This document shows positions 47,178 through 54,615 of a DNA stretch of 59,116 nt, piece after piece (within the stretch, counting starts at the first letter, position 1; every line of letters begins with the position of its first letter). Source of the DNA: Verrucomicrobiota bacterium (GTDB taxonomy: Bacteria > Verrucomicrobiota > Verrucomicrobiia > Opitutales > Opitutaceae); the NCBI GenBank assembly GCA_030604905.1, contig JAUVVA010000008.1:1-59116 (forward strand), in the 5' to 3' direction. The notes below the pieces were generated by a model. The model did no database searches. It was not told where the DNA came from and was given only the letters and a program-made list of their open reading frames with translations. Made by a program: the position numbers and the translations under genes.

Positions 47178-49271
47178 TCAGTTGGCGGCGGCCACGCGTT
47201 CGGCGTCGGCGGCGAGGCTGTCGAGGAGCTGTCCGCTCACGCGCTCGATGCCGAGGCGGGCGAGGCTGCTGGCGGGGTAGATCGACTGCGCGGCGAGCCA
47301 CTGGGTGAGGGCGGCGGCGTGGCGGCCGGCCTCCTCGTGGCGGCGGGCGGCGTCGATGCGGCCGACAAAGGTGGCGACCCGCGGGGCGAGCTCGGCGCGG
47401 CGCTGGTTGACCTGCACGTCGTTGGGCGTGATGGCGCTGGCGTTGGTGAGCGCCTCCCAGGCGGCGAAGGCGTTGTTTTGCGCGAGGAGTTCCTGGGCCT
47501 GCGCGAGGAAGATCTCCACGCGGGAAAGCTGCTCGATGATCTCCTTGAGGCGGGGGCCGCGCACGGAGTCGGTGAGGAGGGCGATGGCGAGCTCGCTGCG
47601 CTGGTCGTAGAGGCGGCGGAGGTCGTTGCGGCGGAGGGCGTCGTCGAAGAGCTGGGCGGCCTGCGAACCGAGGTCGACCTGGTTGGCCATGTTTTCCGTG
47701 TAGGTCTTGATCGCGGGGTTGAGCGGCCAGAGGGAGGCGGCGCGCTGCACGCCTTCCTGGGCGCGGATGAAGTCCCCCGAGGCGGCGGCCTGCTGGGCGG
47801 CGTAGAGGGCGAGGGTGCTCATGCGCTGGGCGGCGCGGATGGCGGAGACGACCTCGGCGGAGCGGAAGTCGCGGGCGGTGGTGCCGATCTCGGCGACGAG
47901 CTTGTCGACGGCGTCGTAGTCCTTGAGGTCGGCGAGGCGGCGGGCCTGGTCCATCTGGCGGTAGAGGTTGAGCAGGACCTGCTTTTTCTCGCGTTCGAAG
48001 CCGGCGACGGCGGGCGTGAACTCGCCGAGGAAAAAGGTCTCCTGGAGGCGCTCGAGGGCGGTGACGAGCTGGCCGTCGGCGAAGCTGGCGCGGACGGCCT
48101 GCATCGATGCCTCGGTGTCGTTGATGGCCTCGCGGGAGAGGAACTCGAGGGTCTCGACGGTGAGGGCGAGGTCGCTGGAGGGGAGGAAGGACTGGATCTC
48201 GCGTTTGCCGACCTCGAGGTTTTGCGCGGTGCCGCGGAAGATGAAGCGGTAGAAGCTGGCGGCGATGAGGGTGTGCTGAAAGCGGCGCTGGAGAAACAGG
48301 TTCACGAGCGCGGTCTGGAACTGGAGCTTGGCCTGCACGCCGGTGAGCATGGCGCTGGACTCGGCGGCCTTGATCTTGGCCTCGGTCTCGGCGAGCTCGC
48401 GGGCGCGGAACATCTGGGAGACGGGGCCCTGGGTGGAGGTCACGCCGATCTGGCCGGTGTTGCGGCCGCCCTCGCCGGTGCCGCCGGTGGCGCCGCGGGG
48501 GTTGGTGCCGGTGTTGTTGTTGTTGCGGGGGGCGGGGGCGTTTTGGCCGCCGGTGCCGCCCTGGTTCGTCCCGGGGATGGCGGGGGCGGCGGCGCTGGCG
48601 GCGTCGGTGACGCTGTTGCCGGCGGCGGTGACCATGGAGGAGGCGTTGGTCACGCCCTCGCGCGCCATGGTGTCGCCGGCGAAGGAGACCGCGAGCTGCT
48701 GCTGGCGGCGGATGCGCTCGAGCTCGGCGGAGGTGACGGCGAAGGCGTCGCGCTCGTCGCGGATGCGCCAGGCGTTGAAGACCTGGTTGGCGACGGCGAG
48801 GGAGGCGCCGCCGTCGGCCTCGTATTCAGCGGCCCGATACAGGAGTTGCCAGGCGCGGCGGGTGGTCTCGGCGGAGGCCTCGCCGGAGCGGGTGGAGAGC
48901 AGGCTGAAGATCTCGTTGAGGATGGCGCGGTAGACGTCGTTGTCGATCGACTCGGGCTGGGCGAGGTAGCGTTCGAAGCGGGCGCGGAAGACGCGCATCT
49001 GGCCGAGGTTGTAGGTGTGACCCTTGTAATGGAGGGTGCCGTCCTCGGGGTTGAAGGCGTCGGAATCGGTGTTGAAGGCCTTGTTGATGATCTGGAGCAG
49101 GGTGTTGCTCTCGAGATTGGCGGTGCCGAGGGCGTTGAAGGCGGACTCGGCGGCGGAGCGGGGCGCGCCGGCGGCGCCGGCGGGCGCGGCGGGCGGCGGG
49201 GTGGGAGTCTGCGCGACGAGCGGCCCGGCGGCGAGGGTGGCGAGGAGGAGGGCAAGGCGAGGCGTGCGCAT
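47178..49271 (-). CDS. Large secreted helical-repeat protein, unknown function
   Basis: A 697-residue protein with a signal peptide (RLALLLATLAAGPLVAQ). It is mostly helical with TPR-like character in the C-terminal half (LFDDALRRNDLRRLYDQRSE, AQAQELLAQNNAFAAWEALT, AAALTQWLAAQSIYPASSLA). A Gly/Asn/Thr-rich low-complexity linker at about residues 230-285 includes RNNNNTGTNPRG. I do not recognise the family. A small putative lipoprotein gene follows upstream on the same strand, 167 bp away, so the two may act together in the envelope. Confidence 0.75.
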   Translation of the reverse strand: MRTPRLALLLATLAAGPLVAQTPTPPPAAPAGAAGAPRSAAESAFNALGTANLESNTLLQIINKAFNTDSDAFNPEDGTLHYKGHTYNLGQMRVFRARFERYLAQPESIDNDVYRAILNEIFSLLSTRSGEASAETTRRAWQLLYRAAEYEADGGASLAVANQVFNAWRIRDERDAFAVTSAELERIRRQQQLAVSFAGDTMAREGVTNASSMVTAAGNSVTDAASAAAPAIPGTNQGGTGGQNAPAPRNNNNTGTNPRGATGGTGEGGRNTGQIGVTSTQGPVSQMFRARELAETEAKIKAAESSAMLTGVQAKLQFQTALVNLFLQRRFQHTLIAASFYRFIFRGTAQNLEVGKREIQSFLPSSDLALTVETLEFLSREAINDTEASMQAVRASFADGQLVTALERLQETFFLGEFTPAVAGFEREKKQVLLNLYRQMDQARRLADLKDYDAVDKLVAEIGTTARDFRSAEVVSAIRAAQRMSTLALYAAQQAAASGDFIRAQEGVQRAASLWPLNPAIKTYTENMANQVDLGSQAAQLFDDALRRNDLRRLYDQRSELAIALLTDSVRGPRLKEIIEQLSRVEIFLAQAQELLAQNNAFAAWEALTNASAITPNDVQVNQRRAELAPRVATFVGRIDAARRHEEAGRHAAALTQWLAAQSIYPASSLARLGIERVSGQLLDSLAADAERVAAAN

Positions 49272-49283
49272 GGCGGGGGCGGA

Positions 49284-49423
49284 GCTAAGGTCGAAGGTCT
49301 TGAGGTCTAAGGTCGAAGGTCGAGTCCTGCGCGCCGGGGCGCGCAAACGGGGGAGAGGGTGGGCGAGCGGAGCGAGCGGGGGGGGACCCGTGAGTTGGGA
49401 CTTTCGACCTTCGACGGTTTGGG
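49284..49423. repeat. Inverted repeat of the AAGGTCGAAGGTC type
   Basis: CTAAGGTCGAAGGTC occurs twice in the left arm (49284-49323) and is complemented by CTTTCGACCTTCGAC in the right arm (49401-49415). Between them is another small palindrome, GCGCGCCGGGGCGCGC. The block fills the gap between the lipoprotein gene and the large secreted-protein gene. Confidence 0.65.
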
Positions 49424-49438
49424 ATTCGGTGGGGCCGC

Positions 49439-49810
49439 TTAGAGTTTGCGGAGCGAGTTCACGTAGAGGAGGCCGCCGCGGCGGACGGTGATCTCGAAGC
49501 GGTAGCGCTGGGCGACCATGAGGTTGGCGTTGAGCGAGTCGGCGATGAAGACGGGCAGGCGCGAACCCGGCTCGCCGGAGAGGGGCCGCACGGCGAGGAG
49601 GCGGCCGGTGCCCTCGCGCCACTGGAGTTGGGCGTCGATCTCGGCGTCGAGCGTGTAGCGGTTGCCCTGAAGATTGTCGGGCGATTCGAGGTAGGCCGAG
49701 ACCGGGAAGGGCTCGTTCGACTGGCGGGCGCAGCCGGGGGCGAGGAGCGCCAGGGCGGCGGCGCAGAGAAAAAGAGCGGGGCGGAGGACGGCCGGGGGGA
49801 GGCTGCGCAT
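49439..49810 (-). CDS. Small putative lipoprotein, unknown function
   Basis: A 123-residue protein with a signal sequence ending in a lipobox-like LLAPGC at Cys27. The mature part is beta-rich (YTLDAEIDAQLQWREGTGRL, RYRFEITVRRGGLLYVNSLR). Pro at position -2 of the lipobox is non-standard, so lipidation is not certain. No known domain is recognised. It is upstream of the large secreted protein on the same strand and divergent from the channel gene. Confidence 0.65.
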   Translation of the reverse strand: MRSLPPAVLRPALFLCAAALALLAPGCARQSNEPFPVSAYLESPDNLQGNRYTLDAEIDAQLQWREGTGRLLAVRPLSGEPGSRLPVFIADSLNANLMVAQRYRFEITVRRGGLLYVNSLRKL

Positions 49811-49930
49811 GTCGGGATCGAGGATTCGGAAGGGGGGCGAGAGGGGCAACTGCAAAGCCCGGGGGCGGGTGGAGATTTGCGGAGGGGAAAGACGCGGAGG
49901 GGCGGAGGATTGACAGCGTGCGGCGGGCGC

Positions 49931-50863
49931 ATGGCCTCGCGCGAAATGCAAACCGAGGTGGAGGTGTTGGCCCGGCGCTCGCCGGGTTTGGGAGCTGAGA
50001 CGTCCGGCGAACAAACGGGTTTCGCGGGTTGGTGCGCACGGCTCACGGCGCGGGCGGGTTTCCAGCACGCGGTCATCGGACTGATCGTGTTTGCGGGCCT
50101 GCTGGTCGGGGCGGAGACGCACCGCCCCTGGATGGAGGCCTATGGACCGATTTTTCACGCGCTCGACCGGGTGGTGCTGGCGCTGTTCGTGGCCGAGCTG
50201 GCGATCCGGATCGCGGCCTACGGACGCTGGCCCTGGAAGTTTTTCCTCGATCCGTGGAATTGTTTCGACGCGGTCATCGTCGGCGTGTGCCTGCTGCCCG
50301 GCCACACCGAGTTCGCGGCGGTGCTGCGCCTCGTGCGGGTGCTGCGGGTGTTGCGCCTGGTGACGGCGGTGCCGAGGCTGCAGCTGCTGGTGCTGGCGCT
50401 GATCAAGAGCGTGCCCTCGATGAGCTACGTGGCGATCCTGCTCAGCCTGCTGTTCTACGTCTACGCGGTGGGCGGCGTGGCCCTGTTTGGCGAGGGCGAC
50501 CCGGAGAGCTTCGGCTCCTTGCCGCGGGCGGCGCTCACGCTCTTCCAGGTGGTCACGATGGAGGGGTGGAACGAGTTTCTGTTCGCGCAGTTCGACGAGT
50601 ATCCGTCGCGGCTGGTGCCGGTGGTCTATTTCGTGAGTTTCATCCTGATCGGCACGATGATCATCCTGAATCTGTTCATCGGCGTGATCGTGAACGGCAT
50701 GGACGAGGCACGGCAGGACATCGCCGAGGAGGAGCGCGCGCGGCACATCCAGAAAACCGGCCGCACCGCGCCGAGCGACGACGTCGCGGCGCTGCGGGCG
50801 CAGCTGGCGAAGTTGCAGGACGGGCTCGGCTCGCTGGAGCGGAGGCTGCGGGAGAAGCGCTGA
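49931..50863 (+). CDS. NaChBac-like single-domain voltage-gated cation channel
   Basis: A 310-residue six-helix ion-transport protein of the bacterial voltage-gated sodium channel type, which works as a homotetramer. S4 carries four Arg spaced by three (133, 136, 139, 142 in RLVRVLRVLR). The pore selectivity region reads TMEGWNE (209-215) where NaChBac has TLESWAS. S6 (about 230-257, FILIGTMIILNLFIGVIVNG) leads to a C-terminal coiled coil (ALRAQLAKLQDGLGSLERRL), as in known channels. The ATG at 49931 is preferred; an ATG at 49946 is also possible. Ion selectivity cannot be fixed from sequence. Confidence 0.88.
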   Translation: MASREMQTEVEVLARRSPGLGAETSGEQTGFAGWCARLTARAGFQHAVIGLIVFAGLLVGAETHRPWMEAYGPIFHALDRVVLALFVAELAIRIAAYGRWPWKFFLDPWNCFDAVIVGVCLLPGHTEFAAVLRLVRVLRVLRLVTAVPRLQLLVLALIKSVPSMSYVAILLSLLFYVYAVGGVALFGEGDPESFGSLPRAALTLFQVVTMEGWNEFLFAQFDEYPSRLVPVVYFVSFILIGTMIILNLFIGVIVNGMDEARQDIAEEERARHIQKTGRTAPSDDVAALRAQLAKLQDGLGSLERRLREKR

Positions 50864-50897
50864 CCGCGCGTCGGCGCGGGCGGCGAGGCGCGGGCTT

Positions 50898-52556
50898 TTA
50901 GGGCCAGCGTTGGCCGCGGAGGCCGTGGAAGACCAGGGCGGCGCCGAGCAGGGCGTGGGCCCCGAGCACGGCGAGGGCGATGAGGGCGGAGGCGAGCCAG
51001 CCGGGGTCGAGCAGGGCCACGGCGTCGTAGAAGCGCGAGTCGCGCATCGCGGTGAGGTAGCCGGACCAGCCCCAGTAGGTGGCGATGAAAGGGCGCACGC
51101 CCCAGACGAGGGCGTCGGGCAGCGCGAGCACCACGCCGGAGAGCGGGAGTTGAAAGCCGACCAGGTAGATCGAGAGCAGCGAGGAGCGCTCGGGCGAGGT
51201 GAGCAGCGCGGAGATGCCGAGGCAGACCACGCTCATCGAGGCGCCGACCGCGCCGAGCACGGCGAGCTGCGGCAGCCAGGCGCCGGGAAAGGCGCAGAGG
51301 AGCTTCACGAAGACCGTCATCCACAGGCCCTGCGCGGCGCCGAGGAGCGCCACCCAGAGGAGCTTGGCGCTGGCGTAGGCGGCGGGGCGCAGGCCGGCCA
51401 TGCGCTCCTTCTCGTAGAGCGCGCGCTCGGCGGCGATCTCGCGGGCGCCGTTGTTGCTGCCCATGAGGCAGACGAGGATCACCTGGAAGAGGATGAGGCC
51501 GGAGACGAGGGTCGCCGTATCCGCGGCGTCCCTACGGAAGTCGGCCTGGGCCTGGAGTTGCTCGAGGATGCCGCCGCTGGGCTGGAGTTCGAGGCCGCGC
51601 AGCTGGGGCAGGCCGCCGAGGGCGAAGATCACCACGAGGCAGGGAAAGCCGAAGGTGATGGCGGCGGTGAGCGCGAGCGTGCCGCGGTCGCGGGTGAAGA
51701 GGCGCCAGCGGCGCGCGAGGAGGGTGAGGATTTGCGAGGCCACACCGGCGGCGGGGACGGGGTGGGGCGGCGGGTAGTCGGCGGTCGGGGTGGGGGAGCC
51801 GTCGGGCGGGCGGCGGGCTAGCCACTCCTCGACCGGATGCTCGGCGAGGCGGTCGTAGAGGGTGAGGGCGTCGGCGATGCCAAAGTGGGCCAGGAGCGCC
51901 GGCAGCGAGCCCTGGAACACGACCGCGCCTTCGTAGACCACGGTGACGACGTCGAACTGCTCGAGCTTGGCGAGGTTGTGGATGACGCAGAGCACGGTGC
52001 GATCCTGCTCGGCGACGAGGCGGCGCAGCACGGCGAGGATCTGGTCCTCGCTGCGCGGGTCGAGGCCGCTGGTCACCTCGTCGCAGAGGAGGCAGGCGGG
52101 CTCGGTGGCGAGCTCGAGGGCGAGGCCGAGGCGGCGGAGCTGCCCGCCCGAGAGTTTTTCGACGAGGGTGTCGGCGCGTTCGGCGAGGCCGACGAGCGCG
52201 AGCAGGGCGGGGAGGCGGGCGGCGACGAGGGTCTTGTCGTGGTTTTCCCGATACAGGCGCAGCGCGGCGGCGAGGGCTTCGGCGACGCTGAGCTTGCCGT
52301 GGGCGATGCTGAACTGTGGGGCGAAGGCCACCTCGCGCAGCAGGGTGTCGCGATCGGGCGCGGGTTGGCCGCGCAGGAGGATCTCGCCGCGGGTGGGCAG
52401 GATGCCGAGCAGGCCCTTGAGCAGGGTGGTCTTGCCGCAGCCGGAGGGGCCGATGAGCGCGTGGAGCCGGCGCGGGGCGAACTCGGCGTCGGCGGCGCGA
52501 ATGAGCGGGGCGGCGCCGGGGCGGGGGAGGACGTCGAGCGAGCGGCAGGCGAGCAT
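50898..52556 (-). CDS. ABCG-like ABC transporter (ATPase fused to ABC-2 permease)
   Basis: A 552-residue half-transporter with the ATPase first and membrane domain second. The ATPase has Walker A GPSGCGKTT, signature LSGGQLRRLGLALEL, Walker B CLLCDEVTSGLD and the H-loop VIHN. The ABC-2 membrane part (from about 275) has about six helices and the motif YEKERMAGLRPAAYASAKLL characteristic of ABCG/White-type exporters. The peptide RRDAADTA just before the second membrane helix is encoded by a hairpin repeat and looks like an insertion. The substrate is unknown. Confidence 0.88.
   Translation of the reverse strand: MLACRSLDVLPRPGAAPLIRAADAEFAPRRLHALIGPSGCGKTTLLKGLLGILPTRGEILLRGQPAPDRDTLLREVAFAPQFSIAHGKLSVAEALAAALRLYRENHDKTLVAARLPALLALVGLAERADTLVEKLSGGQLRRLGLALELATEPACLLCDEVTSGLDPRSEDQILAVLRRLVAEQDRTVLCVIHNLAKLEQFDVVTVVYEGAVVFQGSLPALLAHFGIADALTLYDRLAEHPVEEWLARRPPDGSPTPTADYPPPHPVPAAGVASQILTLLARRWRLFTRDRGTLALTAAITFGFPCLVVIFALGGLPQLRGLELQPSGGILEQLQAQADFRRDAADTATLVSGLILFQVILVCLMGSNNGAREIAAERALYEKERMAGLRPAAYASAKLLWVALLGAAQGLWMTVFVKLLCAFPGAWLPQLAVLGAVGASMSVVCLGISALLTSPERSSLLSIYLVGFQLPLSGVVLALPDALVWGVRPFIATYWGWSGYLTAMRDSRFYDAVALLDPGWLASALIALAVLGAHALLGAALVFHGLRGQRWP
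51513..51536. repeat. Hairpin repeat family C inside the ABCG-type gene
   Basis: On the coding strand CGTAGGGACGCCG is followed by CGGATACGGCG, a 24-bp block with a 5-bp CGCCG/CGGCG stem, equal to eight codons (RRDAADTA). It shares GTAGGGACG with the hsdM copy at 27187. Confidence 0.6.
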
Positions 52557-52706
52557 GAGGCGTGGCGGGAGACCAAGGCGGGCGCGCGCGCCGAACGCGA
52601 GCTTTTGGCAAGTGGCATGGGTCCCGTAAGCGGGCGGCGCGAAGGTGCCGCAACAGTCCTAGCCGCGCGAAAAGCCCCTTGCGCGGCGGCGCGCTTTGCT
52701 GTGTCG

Positions 52707-53525
52707 ATGGCCGCTTTTATGGATCGCATCGCCTCCGCCTTCGCCCGCGCCCGCGCCGAGAACCGAGCCGCCTTTGTCGCCTATCTCTGCGCCGGCGATC
52801 CGGATTTCGCGAGTTCGCTCGAGGCCTGCCGCGCGCTTCTGCGCAACGGGGTCGATATCCTCGAACTCGGCGTGCCCTTTTCCGACCCGCTCGCGGACGG
52901 CTTGACCAACCAGCTCGCCGCCCAGCGCGCGCTCGAGGGCGGCATGACCATGGCCAAGGTCAACGAGCTGGTGCGCACGCTGCGGGCCGAGTTTCCCGAG
53001 GCGCCCTTTGTTTTCTACACCTACTACAACCTCGTGTTCGCCAACGGCACCGAGGCCTACGTGCGCGAGGCCAAGGCCGCCGGGCTCGATGGCATGCTGG
53101 TCCTCGACCTGCCGCCCGAGGAGTCGGCGGATGTGGCCGCCGCCTGCGCCAAGGAGGGCCTGAAATCGATTTTCATCGTGGCCCCGACCACGCCGGCCGA
53201 GCGTCTGCCCAAGATCGCCGCCGCCGCCACCGGGTTCATCTATTATGTGTCGCGTGAAGGCGTCACCGGCGTGCGCGATGCGGTGGCCGCCGGCATCGGA
53301 GAGGCCGTGGCCGCGATCAAGAAGCACACGGAACTTCCTGTGGTAGTGGGGTTTGGTATCGGCACTCGCGCCCACGTGGCGGAGGTCGCGCGACAGGCGG
53401 ACGGCGTCGTCGTGGGCAGCGCGCTGGTAAATGTTATCCGGGACAACCTCGACTCCCGATCCGGCATCGGTCCTGCTCTGGCCGCGAAAGCCGCTGATCT
53501 TGTGGCGGGAACGCACCGAGCCTGA
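52707..53525 (+). CDS. trpA: Tryptophan synthase alpha chain
   Basis: A 272-residue TIM-barrel enzyme that cleaves indole-3-glycerol phosphate to indole for the beta subunit. Motifs present are AYLCAGDPDF, the catalytic Glu in DILELGVPFSDPLADG, VLDLPPEES with the catalytic Asp, FIYYVSREGVTG and VVGFGIGTRAHV. trpB is not in the window, so trp genes are not clustered here. ATG at 52719 is an alternative start 12 bp downstream. Confidence 0.94.
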   Translation: MAAFMDRIASAFARARAENRAAFVAYLCAGDPDFASSLEACRALLRNGVDILELGVPFSDPLADGLTNQLAAQRALEGGMTMAKVNELVRTLRAEFPEAPFVFYTYYNLVFANGTEAYVREAKAAGLDGMLVLDLPPEESADVAAACAKEGLKSIFIVAPTTPAERLPKIAAAATGFIYYVSREGVTGVRDAVAAGIGEAVAAIKKHTELPVVVGFGIGTRAHVAEVARQADGVVVGSALVNVIRDNLDSRSGIGPALAAKAADLVAGTHRA

Positions 53526-53668
53526 GCGCGGGGATTAGCCCGGACCCTGCGCGTTTTTTGTCCAACTTCTACCGCGGCTTCTCTCTACAGGTTCCCGGGA
53601 ATTTTTGTTTTACTTTGGAATCCCCGGCATCTGTGGTGCGCGGCGACTTTAACCAAATCCGACCACTC

Positions 53669-53875
53669 GTGACCAACCATCACTCGCGAAAGACCTTTCT
53701 GGCCAAGGCCCTCGGCGCCCTCGCGGGGCTGGGCCTGCTGGGAGGCTCCCGCTTGGCCGCCAAGACTGCGACCAGCACCACCTCAACGACTTCCGCTGCC
53801 AATGCCGCCCCGGCGCATGGTTTCGAGGTCCGTGCAGACACCCGCGCGGTCGCTCGCTCGGGCGATTCCCTTTAA
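53669..53875 (+). CDS. Small Tat-signal-like protein preceding the act operon
   Basis: A ~68-residue protein read from a GTG (frame open further upstream). It has a Tat-like signal, SRKTFLAKALGALAGLGLLG, in which RK replaces the twin arginine. A Ser/Thr/Ala linker and a short tail FEVRADTRAVARSGDSL follow. It lies 48 bp before actA on the same strand. Small proteins like this at the head of act operons may be accessory subunits, but the function is unknown. Reality and start are less certain than for neighbouring genes. Confidence 0.6.
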   Translation: MTNHHSRKTFLAKALGALAGLGLLGGSRLAAKTATSTTSTTSAANAAPAHGFEVRADTRAVARSGDSL

Positions 53876-53923
53876 CCGCCGCCCCACCGCTTAACGCGTT
53901 CGGAGCAGCCACCCTTCCGGCCC

Positions 53924-54586
53924 ATGTCCAACCTGTTTCCCAAGTCGGTCAACAAGCTGCCGCTGCAGATCCTGATCTTCATCGGTATCACCACCGGCGT
54001 CGTCCTCGCCGGCATCACCTACTACGCGACGCCGAAATACACCCGCGTCGGCTACGCGCCGATCCAGCCGGTGCCTTTCAGCCACGCGCTGCACTCCGGC
54101 CAGCTCGGCATCGACTGCCGTTACTGCCACAGCAACGTCGACAAGTCCGCCCACTCGAACATCCCCACGGCCCAGACCTGCATGAACTGCCACAGCCCGG
54201 GCCTGATCAAGGGCGACAGCCCCCTGCTCGCCCCCGTGCGCGCCAGCTTCGAGTCGGGCAATCCGGTTCCCTGGGTCAACATTCACGTCGTCCCCGACTA
54301 CGCTTACTTCAACCACGCGGTGCACGTCGCCCGCGGCGTCTCCTGCGTGGAGTGCCACGGCAGGATCAACGAGATGGAGGTCGTGCACCACGCCAAGCCC
54401 CTCTCGATGGCCTGGTGCTTGGACTGCCATCGCGCTCCCGAGAAGGTCCTGCGCGATCCCGCCCTCGTCACCAATCTCGATTGGCAGCACCCAGGCGGTC
54501 CCGCCGCCCAGATCGAACAGGGCAGAAAGTTCGTCCACGACTGGAATATCCAACCTCCCCAGAGCTGCTCCGGCTGCCACCGCTGA
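53924..54586 (+). CDS. actA: Alternative complex III subunit A, pentaheme cytochrome c
   Basis: A 220-residue membrane-anchored multiheme cytochrome c. One N-terminal helix (LPLQILIFIGITTGVVLAGI) is followed by five CxxCH sites: CRYCH, CMNCH, CVECH, CLDCH and CSGCH. This matches ActA, which passes electrons from the Fe-S subunit towards a downstream oxidase on the outer face of the membrane. It is 30 bp upstream of actB. The order actA-actB-actC is the usual one. Confidence 0.93.
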   Translation: MSNLFPKSVNKLPLQILIFIGITTGVVLAGITYYATPKYTRVGYAPIQPVPFSHALHSGQLGIDCRYCHSNVDKSAHSNIPTAQTCMNCHSPGLIKGDSPLLAPVRASFESGNPVPWVNIHVVPDYAYFNHAVHVARGVSCVECHGRINEMEVVHHAKPLSMAWCLDCHRAPEKVLRDPALVTNLDWQHPGGPAAQIEQGRKFVHDWNIQPPQSCSGCHR

Positions 54587-54615
54587 GCCCACGCTGATCC
54601 GCCGACTGACACGCG

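Noticed and set aside
50864-50897. Bidirectional terminator between the channel gene and the ABCG gene
   Set aside because: The GC-rich spacer has only short, imperfect pairing and a four-base T-run, too weak to call.
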